From: Actinernus sp. WN-2022
Lineage: Eukaryota; Cnidaria; Anthozoa; Actiniaria; Actinernidae
Direction of reading: 5' to 3'
NCBI GenBank assembly: GCA_030867875.1
Contig: JAOWCC010001501.1
Location: 29,594,792 to 29,658,791, forward strand
Length of the DNA stretch: 64,000 bases
Shown here: piece by piece, positions 37,501-46,260 of the stretch
Layout: the number at the start of each line of letters is the position of its first letter
Position numbering within the stretch: the stretch's first letter is position 1
Notes under the pieces: generated by a model
Seen by the model: the letters and a program-made list of their open reading frames with translations, nothing else
Database searches by the model: none
What the model was told of the DNA's origin: nothing
Made by a program: the position numbers and the translations under genes

Positions 37501-40500
37501 ATCTTCATCAACTTTGATAGGATTTCGCAGCAATATAATTGTATGTGAGTATTTTATTTATTTTTTGTATGTGAGTTTTTTTTTCATGGCTCGCATGCTT
37601 TATTTGCATGGCTCGCATGGCTCGCATGTTGTCCACACTCAAAAATGTCTTCCCTCTTCTTGTTGTCGGGTTCAGTTCAGACTCTCGGTTCTGTTCTGTA
37701 TTTGGAGAATACTGATTCCGAAAGAACGGAGAAAAACAAACAGAGTCGAACCTAGAAACCATAGCCAAACAAAACAAAACCGTTAATGCTGTACTATATC
37801 ACTCGTTCATAGAGTCAAAACCGGGGTCATGGGTTTCATGATGCACATCACGCACTATAAATAGTTTATTTAGTTGTGTTCGGTGATTTCTTTTAAATAA
37901 TAAAAAAAACGCTGACTCGCACCCTGACTCGCTGACTCGCACCCTGACTCGCTGACTCGCACCCTGACTCGCTGACTCGCACCCTGACTCGCTGACTCGC
38001 ACCCTGACTCGCTGACTCGCTGACTCGCACTTTACCAAGACTCGCTCAGTGGGGCAACTATACGAACAAGAAGCATGAACTGCCAGCAAAGAGAGAGGAA
38101 TTGATCGGAGACGTTAAATTACGTTACTGTGAAGAGGATCCAAATTCAAGTTTTGTAGCTTGAGACTGTCTTCTGCCGTGACTCGTGAGAGAAATTGGAA
38201 AAGATCTAGCTGTTTCATTCAGACACTGGCAAATTTATGGAAAGCTACGGGCTTACTTTATGAGATTATGATTCATTGTGGAATGAAAGGAAACAGGTTA
38301 GCTGAAAGTTAAGTTCGAGGTAGGCTTCGACTTTCATTCCGATTCAGTGCTGTGCACGAAGGTGTCAGTTACGTAAGTACTGTAAGTAAACTCTTTTTGA
38401 TTTGAATAAATTTCCTCTCAGTTTGTCTGTTAATGTACTTTTCCTTCTAATTATCGCTTTATTTAACATCTGATTTAGAGTATGCGTACCTCAGAATAAA
38501 TTATTTGAAAGGTCAACTGAATTCTTGTGTCGATAGGCGCAAATGTTTTTTGTGAAACAGTCTGTGTATATGAGAAGCGGCTTAATAGAAGAGCTTTCTC
38601 ATTTATAGGAATTACAATTTTTTTTCTTGCTATGAAATTTATGTTTCATTTCACATTTATTCATACAGTTTTAGCCGGACATTTCCCCGAGTTTTTGATC
38701 TATTGTCAATCAAATTCAAAATCTGAATATGTCATTGTATTGCATTTATACACTTGAATGTGCCAGTATTCTGTTGTTCGAATCCTGCGTTATCATAGTC
38801 ATGCCATAAAAGCGATTAATAGACCAGTCTGTTTTGTCGACGTTCTCACTGGCGAATTAAAGCACGACTTGATACTAGTATTTCATCTTCAATCTCATGT
38901 GGCCCGAGTGAAAGCCCAGATGGGCTCTTGTTTCATAATATTTCGCTATATTTTCGTCTGTTAGCTGTTGGGTAACGAGGTATTTAATTTTTGTAATAAC
39001 TCCTTTTCATCATTCCTCGTCTGTATAGCGTATTTCTTGGAATGTCGTAAAGTAAAATCCCGTATTTTCATCTTAATTAAATCCCAATAAAGTCCTTTAT
39101 CTTCTAATTCAGTGAATTCGTTTTGAAAGTCTTGAATTTTTAACGAGAGGGCTTTTATAAATATCTTATCCTTAAGAAGCGAATTATTAAACTTGAAAAA
39201 AACCAGGTCCTCTCTTTTTAAAATCGGACGAAGCTATATTCAAAACAACAGCAGAATGATCTGAACAAATAGCTGTAATATCCTCTCTTTATGATAGTGT
39301 TTTGGCGCATGCGCAAGATTATCCCGAAAAAGCAATAAAACGAAAAGCCAAACTTGTTTATATTAGCAAACACAACGATTAATTCCCAAAGGACGTACTA
39401 AAAGTACCGACTACTTTCTACATTTCAAGGTATGCACCCCAAATCTCCCCGCTCCACAAAATTCAAGCTCTGCCTGAGCCATTTCACGTTTAGCACGTCA
39501 CAAGTTTGATTAACTGATAATTGTTTCTACAGATCGAAAGAACTATACAGACTTAAATAGTATACGAGTGTACCTGGGATAGGTGGTCTGGTTGTTGGGG
39601 GAGGTTTGTAGGAAAGTTTGTCGACCTTAGTTGAAAGTTGATTGACAAGCTTCGTTAGTTTGCACAGTTGCATCTTGAGGTGTGCGGGATCAGCCTCGTC
39701 ATCTGGAAAACAGCGAAACGAAAATATACCATGCAACATGATGAAATGAGCTGGGTGATACAGTAGTATATTTAACCAATCTCAACTAAATGTAGTGAGC
39801 TTTCGTATAGCTATGAGAATGTTGATGTACTTACCGTTCGGGTCATAGCGGCACACTTCTCCGTCAGCCGAGGAACTTAATGGCACAAGACACAAGATCA
39901 AAGCCACAATCAACTTCATGAAGAAACCAGTCAGTCTGGAAGGGATAAGCAGCAACATTGCATTACAAAGTGTTTCAGTATTTTTTGCTATTAATTTTAG
40001 GAAAGCAAGTAATCAAAGCATTTTTAAGCGTTTCCCAAAAGCAAATGTGTGAATTAGAAAAAAAACGTATTTCAATCACAATAAATGTCAGAAACTCCGG
40101 CCCGTTCAGGGACACAGAAAACCTTTTTACCATTTCTATCATTGTTTATCAAACTCATTAATACTTCATGAAGCAAAAACAAAGGAAATCACCGACCGAT
40201 AAGTGATCTTTAAATCTGATACAGATTTCGTCTTGATTTACAGGGTGTTCGGAAAACGAAGACTCCCCAAAACGAAGACCCCCTAAGACACCCTAAGACC
40301 CCTTAAGACCCCCTAAGACTCCCTAAGATGCCCAAAATTTGAAAAAAAGCAGAATTTCAGCAATGTTAGGGATTACACAAGGGCACCCAACGAGTACTTT
40401 TTGAAATTCGTTTGAAACCAGTTGTATGCAGCTCATCTAGGCATTTTAAGGCGCCTACTCTGTCTTTTGACGTATTCTAGAAAGCTATTAGCTGTTCGGA

Positions 40501-42766
40501 TTTTCTAGGTGGAAATCGGGTCAACCGAAAATACTATGGCAAAATCAGATATTCCCGGCCAACGAATTTGTTAGTAGTCTAGAACAGAAACAAGAATTTT
40601 CTAGCCCAAGTAACTTCATGTTGCAAAGTTTTGTGGAGGTACGAATTTTTTAGGGATTGTTTTTTCCTTTAGGCAATTCTTAGGGGATGAAAACGTGTCG
40701 TTCTGACTCTATTGATCAGACGAATCGGGAAGTACGAATATTTTAGGGGAAACCTTTTAGTCTCCCTTTTCTTCTATAATTTTCTAGGGATTGAAAGCAA
40801 TTTTTTTAGCCAGTACTTCAGAAAACAATTTTCTAGGAACGATTTTTTCAAATCCGAAAGTTTTAGGCCAACTTACTCTCCCGAACAGTTTTTTAACCGA
40901 AAACTTCGTTTGGTGCCCTTGATTACACTCAATTCGAGTTTCGTTATGAACTTATGCATCAGTCAATTCCAGCAATGCCCATTCCCCCCCGGGACCACCC
41001 CCGGGCATTAGCCATTTTCGTTATTTTTTTCAAATTCCCCACCGTGGGGACAAGCAAGGTGTTCAAATGCCCCACAGTGGAGCCAAAGAAGTAAGGAAAA
41101 TGCCCCACCCCCGGGCACATCCATAATGATATACTGCCCAAGTTTAATTCCATGCAAATACACAAGGCGCAGAGAATCTATTCATTGATAGTTTCCGCCA
41201 ACGGGCAGAATGACGCGACATACATCCGGGACATTCTATTGTCATCAGCGCCAAATTCAAAAGCTACTCAATGAATCGTGATGAAATTTACAAAGAAATG
41301 GTCTCAAACGCGTCAGGGAGGTTACGGTTTCACTCATTTGCGGAAAAACTAAATAACGTATGCATTAGGCCCACACGGATTTTAGTAGAACAGATATCAT
41401 TCGATCATTTCTGCTCAATGTAAAAGTTTTCCGCGTATTAAATAAGCTTATATATTTTGACCTAAAAATCGTTGTTTTTCGTAGTATTTAGAGGGGGAAA
41501 TGGCTAATGTGTGACTTTGGGGGTAATTTTCTCTTTGACTGATTGTCGTATTTCTAGGCCCACACGGGAAAAGATAGACTGACATCTTACTAACCCGTGT
41601 ACGTTTTTTCGTTTAAATCTGCCGGATATTATGCTTATATAAATCGTGTTTTCTAGACCGCATCTGGGCGCCACAAATTCGCTTGCTAAATTTAGGGTTT
41701 TTAAATTCCCGGGGGTCTTGTTTGAGGCCTTAGCTCCTCCCCATCAGACAATGGCACATACGCCGCCTATAATTACGGCTGTAATTAGGTTAAGCCAGTA
41801 CTTACAAAATTACCGCAAGCCGAAGCGTTTGTAAAGTGAAAATGAAAACCAACATAACAATGTAAAACACGCTCGCGCATCATGAACAAATCAGTGAAAA
41901 ATCTTCTCTCTCTATCACTGCATTCCCGCGATAGCCAGAGTAATTTGTTTGTTTGACTGAATCAGAAGTTAGTGGAAGTAAAGCCGTCACTCTTTCGAGC
42001 AGTCGCCTCCTGATCGATATAACAGGACTTCGATAATTACAAATAGTAGAGCGATTATTGATGTTTTTCTTTAAAAGCAAAATCTTCTCGCTCTATCACT
42101 GCATTCCCGCGTGCTCTAGAAGTACTTAAACGCTAAAAAGATATCCCGGAGGAGTTGGAGGCAAAGTGCATTCAATCTAAAGCAAACGCGACAAAACAAA
42201 TCTTAGAGAGCATTAAATAAAAACTCTAAACTTAGCGCGTCAAAAGCAAATCATAACGTTCTATTCAGAATAATCCAAGCCTCGAATTGAGACGTTGCTC
42301 ATGTTCGTACGTGCTCTAGCTAGAAGTATTTAAAAGTTAAAAAACATCGCCCAGCCGAGTTGGCGGCAAAGTACTGTCAAACTAAAGCTGAGTAAAAGGC
42401 AACCGCGACAAAACAAATCTTAGTGAGCATTAAATAAAATCTATAAACTTAGCGCGCCAAAAGTAAATCATAACGTTGTATTCAGAATAATTCAAACTTC
42501 AGATTGAGACGTTGCTCTAGAAGTATTTAAAAGCTAAAACATCGCACCGGCGATCTCAAAGTTATAACTTTCTCCGTTTTATACGATTCATAGAAAAAAA
42601 AGTAAACCAACAGCGAGGAGAGAGAAACAAGCGATTTTGTTATTTACGATGTGAATGTTCTTTCTCGTTTGTCTCACAGAGCACTAAGCAGTATTTGGAC
42701 ATGTTTTTCTTACCTGAAGAGTGAAGTTCTTGGCGTTAAACTGAATGGTGTTCGCTTGAGTTGAGT
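19115..42766 (-). CDS. Secreted matrix-like protein with fibrinogen-like start: seven-exon gene model, 306 aa
   Basis: Assembled by eye from splice sites and phase. Exons: 42714-42766 (noncoding), 39835-39935, 39574-39702, 29662-29701, 25327-25459, 22965-23108, 19115-19504. Coding length is 921 bp including the stop, and every junction has GT-AG ends and agreeing phase. Product: signal peptide (residues 1-18), a short coiled coil (about 35-59), a Pro/Thr linker (62-71), then a domain from C77 whose C77...YC106HM...WTMVMK pattern matches the start of fibrinogen-related domains. Its later part (TKLPTYW, KARIGII, a final CGNE...GYIMVQ) recalls coral skeletal-matrix SOMP5-like proteins. Cys at 77, 106, 114, 173, 227, 258 and 282 suggest disulfides and export. 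No enzymatic residue is evident. Role (adhesion, lectin or biomineral matrix) is inference. The gene spans ~23.7 kb because its introns are filled with repeats. Confidence 0.85.
19841..19965. repeat. Long near-perfect hairpin (47-bp arms)
   Basis: Arms 19841-19887 and 19919-19965 are reverse complements with one mismatch, around a 31-base loop. Likely a foldback element; the transcribed intron RNA would form a long stem. Confidence 0.85.
20263..20713. mobile_element. MITE with TTA target-site duplication (PIF/Harbinger-like)
   Basis: Terminal inverted repeats GGGAGCGGTCAGTAATTA and its complement (with T for C) at 20263 and 20713, flanked by TTA at 20260-20262 and 20714-20716. The TWA duplication is typical of PIF/Harbinger elements. 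Internal sequence has purine-rich 'ggggagggtca' blocks and no transposase ORF. Confidence 0.7.
21134..21417. mobile_element. MITE, copy 1 (12-bp TIR atatcaaacaat)
   Basis: Perfect inverted ends atatcaaacaat / attgtttgatat; 284 bp. A second copy of the same element is at 24680-24966 in the next intron. Confidence 0.75.
22127..22280. repeat. Long hairpin (~56-bp arms)
   Basis: Arms 22127-22182 and 22224-22280 are complementary with a few mismatches (for example 'ttactggggacagt' against 'actgtccccaataa'), loop about 41 bases. No coding sequence. Confidence 0.85.
22965..23108 (-). CDS. Host gene exon 6
   Basis: 144 bases (48 codons, phase 0 both ends), acceptor ATTTTTTAG and donor AAG|GTAAAT. 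It encodes 'TFHWGSAYWGNTGDYN', 'GGKTGFNDEETKLPTYW' and 'PFSRLCVGMK', aromatic-rich and with one Cys. The ORF at 22967-23164 is in a different frame and is a shadow. Confidence 0.85.
24010..24200 (-). mobile_element. 3' end of a CR1/L2-like LINE
   Basis: On the minus strand this reads 'aactcgaaaacctcacggtt' and ends with AATAAAG and a TATTAT-rich tail, like the 3' UTR of the LINE at the window start. No coding part remains. Confidence 0.55.
24287..24307 (+). repeat. Poly-G tract (21 G)
   Basis: Uninterrupted G run followed by TTGGG. Could form a G-quadruplex; also prone to length error in sequencing. Confidence 0.8.
24680..24966. mobile_element. MITE, copy 2
   Basis: Over 90% identical by eye to 21134-21417, with slightly decayed inverted ends (atatcaaacaat / aaatgtttgatat). 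Confidence 0.75.
25327..25459 (-). CDS. Host gene exon 5: fibrinogen-like subdomain start
   Basis: 133 bases between acceptor ATCTCCTCAG and donor G|GTGAGA. It encodes 'SKAYTLTVSGRRFQAYCHM' and 'GCGAGPWTMVMKINGNS', with the YC-M and G-x-WTxVMK pattern of fibrinogen/intelectin-like domains. Frame is open and phase fits both neighbours. An ORF in the opposite strand at 25252-25473 is its shadow. Confidence 0.85.
26805..26950 (+). repeat. Dispersed repeat, copy 1 (aagag-hairpin-actcgggcc type)
   Basis: Shares 'ggccttaactcgggccacct', 'ttctagcata' and 'catggtttgt' with copies at 60951-61090 and 63690-63800. Confidence 0.7.
27008..27027 (+). repeat. Poly-G tract (20 G)
   Basis: Directly follows CCCCC, giving a cccccggggg junction. 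The following 'gatagagccataa' matches the end of the MITE at 62030-62325, so this is probably a remnant of that family. Confidence 0.75.
27322..28013. mobile_element. Non-autonomous TIR element (~690 bp)
   Basis: Inverted ends: left 27322-27352 with 'aaggcctggttca', right 27985-28013 with its complement, extended outward by 'atctcaag.atgtt' on both sides (three extra bases on the left). No transposase ORF. The core resembles the end of the hAT-like MITE at 52440. Confidence 0.65.
28870..29170 (+). repeat. Dispersed repeat ending in a hairpin and cccgagtaat
   Basis: Shares 'tcttggtatt', 'aacctttggttt', 'aatctgattggt' and the end with 63090-63425, and, reversed, with 33973-34130. Contains two copies of 'caatctgattggt'. 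Confidence 0.6.
29662..29701 (-). CDS. Host gene exon 4: 40-base micro-exon
   Basis: Acceptor TTTTTGTCCAG|A and donor AG|GTAGGT bracket 40 bases that encode NLSSCKAIKAHA. The phase (needs two bases at the start, leaves two at the end) is exactly what exons 3 and 5 demand. The SCKAI phrase is the usual first Cys of a fibrinogen-like domain. It is too short to appear as an ORF. Confidence 0.8.
30001..31234 (-). pseudogene. CR1/L2-like LINE 3' half: end of RT, post-RT region, 3' tail
   Basis: On the minus strand the fragment starts with 'FLDLSKAFDTVDHKLLFSKL' (about 31234-31175), then 'LMFLIYISSLPNCL' and 'SMYADDTVIYYSS' (catalytic ADD), 'IKYLGVTINQTMTWSDHV', and 'LYNALILPILDYADIVWGD', with 'TLGWKTLSQRRRAHRCTLVY' near the end. 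It is broken into at least three frames. The 3' tail is TTA-rich at 30001-30028. Confidence 0.8.
31235..31350. repeat. Short repeat at the LINE orientation switch
   Basis: Sequence at the junction between oppositely oriented LINE parts ('ataaacttcat', 'caaaccaccgtgtaa') does not fit the LINE frame and looks like part of an unrelated dispersed repeat. Boundaries approximate. Confidence 0.4.
31351..31905 (+). pseudogene. LINE RT N-terminal segment in inverted orientation
   Basis: Plus strand reads 'MNLHFSTIGLKLANQL', 'LKELKTNKAIGLDRISARLL', 'VNNYRSITVLSTISKILEKA' and a GFR block. These are the RT blocks that come just before 'FLDLSKAFD' in a LINE, so this piece and 30001-31234 look like two halves of one element lying head to head. 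Several stops and shifts. Confidence 0.75.
31906..33968 (-). pseudogene. L1/Tx1-like LINE, 3' part (RT and C-terminal region)
   Basis: Minus strand, decayed: 'RWHEQGERNTKYFLNLEKRQ' (about 33900), then 'LDNWRPISLLNVDYKIATKA' with 'GDQTGYVKNRFIGQNIRLI' (33480-33247), and 'IKNLLNIWSNRHLTLYGKGI' with 'KLIYNTSMLVIP' (32777-32439), ending near 'YFAVIDAIPSLWKK'. This motif set is that of L1/Tx1-type RTs, not of the CR1/L2 group elsewhere in the window. Many stops and frameshifts. Confidence 0.8.
34533..34580 (+). repeat. Minisatellite of 'gtgcgagtcagcgagtcag' type
   Basis: Reversed copies are at 37910-38035 and 47036-47110. Confidence 0.8.
35200..35700 (-). pseudogene. LINE RT C-terminal fragment inside the 5-kb element
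   Basis: Minus-strand ORF (35326 to about 35680) reads 'LIRLATLAYKICYECTP', 'LRDRNRVIVPRFNSYYMKNS' and 'AHRAAIVWNLLTP', the far C-terminus of CR1/L2-type LINE ORF2. Its 3' UTR continues down to about 35200. 5'-truncated; no catalytic domain. Confidence 0.65.
37910..38035 (-). repeat. Minisatellite of 'gctgactcgcaccctgactc' type
   Basis: About six copies of a ~20-bp unit, opposite in orientation to 34533-34580. Confidence 0.85.
38934..39290 (-). pseudogene. L1/Tx1-like LINE, 5' part (endonuclease end and linker)
   Basis: Minus strand reads 'DITAICSDHSAVVLNIASSD', carrying the terminal SDH motif of an APE-type endonuclease, then 'KDKIFIKALSLKIQDFQNEF', 'LEDKGLYWDLIKMKIRDFTL' and 'NDEKELLQKLN'. 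The element is 5'-truncated near 39290 and continues at 33968 beyond the 5-kb insert. Confidence 0.75.
39574..39702 (-). CDS. Host gene exon 3: coiled coil and proline-rich linker
   Basis: 129 bases, phase 1 to phase 1, with acceptor TTTTCCAG and donor G|GTACAC (weak). It encodes 'HLKMQLCKLTKLVNQLSTKV', with heptad-spaced Leu/Val that could oligomerise the protein, then 'YKPPPTTRPPIP', a flexible linker. Confidence 0.8.
39835..39935 (-). CDS. Host gene exon 2: signal peptide exon
   Basis: ATG at 39919-39917 encodes MKLIVALILCLVPLSSSADG, a clear signal peptide (basic residue, hydrophobic core, small residues at the cut). Acceptor CCCTTCCAG|A at 39936 and donor G|GTAAGT at 39834 are both strong. 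Coding part is 85 bases, ending in phase 1. Confidence 0.85.
40277..40333 (+). repeat. 10-bp tandem repeat (gaccccctaa), ~6 copies
   Basis: Units differ by single bases. It follows 'aaaacgaagac' repeats that also occur at 58978-59290. Confidence 0.8.
42110..42545. repeat. Tandem duplication, ~215-bp unit, 2.3 copies
   Basis: 'gctctagaagta.ttaaa' recurs at 42112, 42315 and 42515; 'gcgacaaaacaaatctta' and 'aaatcataacgtt' recur in two units. Confidence 0.75.
42714..42766 (-). other. Noncoding first exon (5' UTR) of the host gene
   Basis: A TATA box on the minus strand at 42799-42791 is followed about 30 bases on by an initiator-like TCACT, predicting a start near 42766. The exon ends TTCAG|GTAAGA at 42714. 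The next acceptor (CCCTTCCAG) is at 39936, 16 bases before the coding ATG. The same exon is copied at 46204, 51390, 55541 and 58410 (5' splice-site positions). Confidence 0.6.
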
Positions 42767-42788
42767 GATCTGCATGACAGAGTATTGA

Positions 42789-42801
42789 CACTTTATAGCA
42801 A
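42789..42801 (-). promoter_or_regulatory. TATA box of host gene promoter (copy X1)
   Basis: GCTATAAAG on the minus strand at 42799-42791, about 30 bases upstream of an initiator-like TCACT and of the first exon. The same spacing is kept in copies X3 and X4. Confidence 0.55.
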
Positions 42802-44059
42802 GGCACTAAATAAATATTAATAAATACTTCCCATTAGATAATTTCGAATTAGGGAATTGTCTCCCACTGTTTACTTGTCAAATAAGTAATATCTGTAAAT
42901 TAAATATTTGGAGGGAATCGCATAGATTTCCATGGCTACGATCAAGCATCCCTTCTTGGATTGTACTTTTTCCACATATCGAAGGCGTTCACTAATATTA
43001 GAGTTAGTTTAAACCGGTTCAAAGACTATATATTTACGAAATGTGTAAATAGAATGGTGGTGCATATTTTAAAGCACATTTGGTTATTACTCGGTTTAAT
43101 ATTTGTTAAAGCGATATTTATTGATCAAGCGAAATTACTTATGACTTAATTGGTTAATGCCCGAAGTGTTTTACTATTACCCTGGAAACATATATCACTA
43201 TAGCTTGCCTTTCTCTTTATATTTTTTACACCTTTCCTCTGCCACCCAAAAAAATACTACAAAATTAGTAAAAGCGTCATGTCTTTTTAACATCACGACT
43301 AAAATACTTTTATATTTGCCCCTAAGCTGTTTACTAGCTAGCTATTTTCTCCTATGGCTGTTATCATAGAACAAAGACAAACATAATATACATATTTAGG
43401 CAAGCCTAACAGAGGAACTCCCAATGATCTGAACTGAGGTAACGACCGGAAAAAAACGATAAATTATATAAAGAAACCAAAGATAAAAACACAAAAATAT
43501 TAAACTGGTAGAATTAAGGGAAATCAGTGCAATGGAAACTAACGAAAAAAAAGAAAGAAACAAATTATCTCTAGCTACTGGACACGGTTTCGATCCCCTT
43601 GGTTTCAACTGTGCGCGCGCAGGTGTTCAGTAGCAGTTTTTCAGACACGTCGTTCGCCACGCGCCGCATTCTCGTTCCCAGTGCCTCCTCGACACGCGCC
43701 GGAGTTCGGGCGCGAGGGAAACCGGAAGTCGGCTCTCAACCTTTTTCTATGGCGAGCACATTCGTTAATATGATTCATTGCCTTTTGTCATTGTGTTACA
43801 CGACACTAGGTTTAGTAAAGTGAAATAATTTATAAATTCAGAGGTCGAATGTTCAACGATGATAATTAGCATTTCAACGTAGTAGGAATAATGTTATCAG
43901 TTTTGCTTCTCGGTCATATTGGTCACGGCACAGGGTCGCCAAAGATTAAAAGAAGACCTGCGCGGTTTCTTCTTAATTCTGATTCTCATATATTTGTGAT
44001 TATTTCTTGTCCACTGTGATTTAGTTCCAAAACCTATATTCTAAAGTTGAAGGTTGTTA

Positions 44060-45150
44060 TGCCGTAACACTACACCATCAGTTAAGCGATGATCCGAATG
44101 AAAACAACTAAGTGTTTTCGGCGCATGTAATCGCATTTAAAAGAAAGTGTTAAATGCGGGAACATGCCTGTAAGGGTATTAATTGCAGAAAGATAATGAC
44201 AATTGAATGTTCTGATTCTAGAATGTTCGACGATATATTCTTATGGTTAGCATAGCAAAAAGAGTGAGTTTCGTTTCGCTTCCAAAGACAAGTTAAAAAG
44301 TATCGGGGAAAATGAGTTGTCCTTTACGGAAATATTCCTTAAGTTGGATTTTGTAAGGAACGTCGTACAGAAGAAAAGCTGACCTTACGTATTACATATC
44401 TGTTATCGGCTCGTTTTATCGCAGTGACAGTTGAATAGTAACTCTAGTATCAGAACATCTATCCAAACGACAGAACCTTTTATCCGGGTTGATCCCTGTC
44501 CAAGATTAAAAGGGTTAACTGATATTTTGTCAGAAGATAATGACGTGAGGCCATTAGAGTTAAATTCATAACCACGTACGGACATTTACAAACTGGGCGG
44601 GCTTTAGCATAGGCTTTTTCATAGGCCCCGCCTTGGGGTGCGACCTAACTAAAGACGCGACTCGTTTTTGGACTTTGTTCTAAGCCTTTTAGATCGCTTC
44701 TTTCAGTAACTTTCGGTTAAGACTTAGATTTCTTTACGGTGACTTGTGTGTCAGTGTTCACTCTAGCCCTAGTCTGGTTACCATTGACATTCATAGTTTC
44801 GACTGAAGTAAGTTTTATTCTCGTTTTGTCAATCTTTTCATTGTTTACTCTTACGCCCTAGTTGCCTTACATCAGAATCTATTAAGACTTTTATCCAATG
44901 AGAACCAATCTTAAGATTGATAGCTGTCTGTTAAGTGAAGTGCTGGGAGTATGCCTACATAAAGCAGAGATACTCTCTTGCTAGTTAGTTGGGACCTGAA
45001 CCAGTTGAGGATGTAAAAAGCGAAAGAAGTGTAAGAAGGATGTAAGAGAAGAATAAAGAAGGTACAACTCAAAAGCCTGCTCGAGTCATAGAGTACGATT
45101 TCCCGGTTCCTGAGAGATAGAGAAGAAACCTATCCCGAAACAATTGTGTG
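44060..45150 (+). other. Possible LTR-like segment (low confidence)
   Basis: Contains 'tacataaagcagagatactc' and later 'gaagaataaagaaggta', which could be a promoter and polyadenylation signal of a solo LTR. A near copy is at 53450-54500. No TG..CA boundary or internal gag/pol was seen, so this is only a suggestion. Confidence 0.25.
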
Positions 45151-45178
45151 CATCTCGCCAATAGCTGATATTACGGTT

Positions 45179-45380
45179 GCGTCTACGAATAGCAGGTTCA
45201 GCGGTATTGACCCGAACACCTTACTTCAATGTAATGAAGCGCCATTGAAACCATCATTCTTGCATGACACCAACACCCTCCAAACAAGCACAACTAATTT
45301 AGATACAGTTTGAATAGTGCTTCATTACATCGAAGTGAGGCGTTCGGGTCAATACCGCTGAAACAGCTATTCGTAGACGC
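45179..45380. repeat. Hairpin element, copy 1 (62-bp arms)
   Basis: Left arm 45179-45240 and right arm 45319-45380 are complementary with few mismatches (ends gcgtctacgaatagc / gctattcgtagacgc). Confidence 0.85.
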
Positions 45381-45549
45381 TATTCATAAGCCCCGGTCAA
45401 ACAATCGAACAATCTTGGATGGCACAATCCAACTTTACCCCATGTTGGACCAACAGTTTTTGCTTGATCAACTGTTGAATGAAATTTGCTTTTGTTCTAT
45501 CAAATGTTTGACAGCGTTTTGCTCTGCAACATATTCATCCAACAACTGA

Positions 45550-45760
45550 AAGTTGTACATACATACATAGACTTTATTTCAGTTCGAATTTGAGATTAGT
45601 ATTTCGATGCTAGTATCTCCGAACATACGGAAGTAACAATACAAGATAAATATAACAAGAATAATAATTACAACACAGGGACAATCCTCTGTCTAATTTT
45701 ACGTTTAAAAGTGGCTAGATTAGGACATGCCTTCAGGTCTTCATCCTGTCCATGCCATGC
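45550..45760 (-). mobile_element. LINE 3' end, copy 1
   Basis: Minus strand reads 'DLKACPNLATFKRKIRQRIV' then 'PVL' and a stop, a LINE ORF2 C-terminus, followed by a UTR with AATAAAG and a tatg repeat tail. It was amplified with the tandem unit; other copies are at 50740-50930, 54967-55165 and, shortened, 57805-57940. Confidence 0.75.
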
Positions 45761-46095
45761 ACGTATTTAAAAGAATGTAGACAAAACGTAGTGGTTTTAA
45801 CTGGCGGTATTTTTAGCTTCAATATTGGATACCCAGGGGCAGTGAGTGGGCAACAGGGAAATAAGAGGCGAAGGGGTTGGGGGAGGGGAGGGGGGAGGGG
45901 AGAAAGGAGAAGGGGATAGGAGAGCTCTTCTTTCTCCTTCCCCGTTTTCCAACCCTCGCCCCCGTTTTTACAGCCCGTCGCGTCGCCCCTGGACATCCGA
46001 GGCTGTATTCGATAGTGTGACTAGGGCTTGACCCGTGTCTTAATTGTTTTTCGAAACAAACAACTAACTATGCACTAAACTGAAACTTAATTGGA

Positions 46096-46260
46096 CGGCA
46101 CAGTGAGGAGAGAGAAACAAGCGGTTTTGTTATTTACGATGTGAATGTTCTTTCTCGTCTGTCTCACAGAGCACTAAGTAGTATTTGGACATGTTTTTCT
46201 TACCTGAAGTTCTTGGCGTTAAACTGAATGGTGTTCGCTTGAGTTGAGTGATCTGCATGC
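46096..46260 (-). promoter_or_regulatory. First-exon copy X2 (TATA lost)
   Basis: Same exon and GTAAGA 5' splice site (exon end 46204) as the host gene. The sequence upstream of the exon is replaced after 'gatctgcatg', so the TATA box is missing. Confidence 0.6.

Larger units (their letters stand above)
33973..38929. mobile_element. ~5-kb element inserted in the L1/Tx1-like LINE
   Basis: The L1/Tx1-like LINE is colinear on both sides ('NIM' at 38945 continues as 'KLKLDNISRN' at 33968). The insert is flanked by GTTT at 33969-33972 and 38930-38933. Each end has a small hairpin next to ACTCGGGC (left: ACTCGGGC then tgcc-tgt-ggca; right, reversed: gccc-atct-gggc then ACTCGGGC). Inside are inverted blocks: 'gcgagtcagcgagtcaggg' at 34533-34580 and its complement at 37910-38035, and 'cggaatcagtattctcca' at 35083 and reversed at 37703. 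No transposase was recognised. Confidence 0.6.
29702..39573 (-). other. Intron 3 of the host gene (9.9 kb, nested repeats)
   Basis: Contains a two-orientation LINE fragment (30000-31905), an L1/Tx1-like LINE on the minus strand (31910-39290) and a ~5-kb element inserted within that LINE (33973-38929). No host exon seen apart from its borders. Confidence 0.7.
39936..42713 (-). other. Intron 1 of the host gene
   Basis: 2.8 kb. Contains a 10-bp tandem repeat (40277-40333), a repeat with 'cccccgggcat' ends (about 40970-41125) and a 2.3-copy ~215-bp duplication (42110-42545). The duplication lies just downstream of the promoter. Confidence 0.7.
42590..46095. repeat. Tandem unit U1 of the 5' duplication array (contains X1)
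   Basis: Full unit of about 3.5 kb: promoter/first exon X1, AT-rich tract, GC-rich patch (about 43600-43730), an LTR-like segment (about 44060-45130), hairpin (45179-45380), LINE 3' end (45550-45750) and a G-rich patch (45850-45920). Copies follow at 50540-51290 (end only), 51290-55430 (U3) and 55430-58310 (U4). Confidence 0.85.

Noticed and set aside
37799..38089. Minus-strand ORF with repeated Ser/Glu/Cys peptide
   Set aside because: It is a translation of the ctgactcgc minisatellite; the same at 46664-47230.
40277..40333. Interstitial telomere repeat (ccctaa-like)
   Set aside because: The period is 10 (gaccccctaa), not 6, so it only resembles the telomere motif.
45733..45996. 87-aa minus-strand ORF (also 50919-51182 and 57939-58202)
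   Set aside because: Translation of a G-rich patch in the tandem unit; low complexity, frame broken in U3, no splice or domain support.
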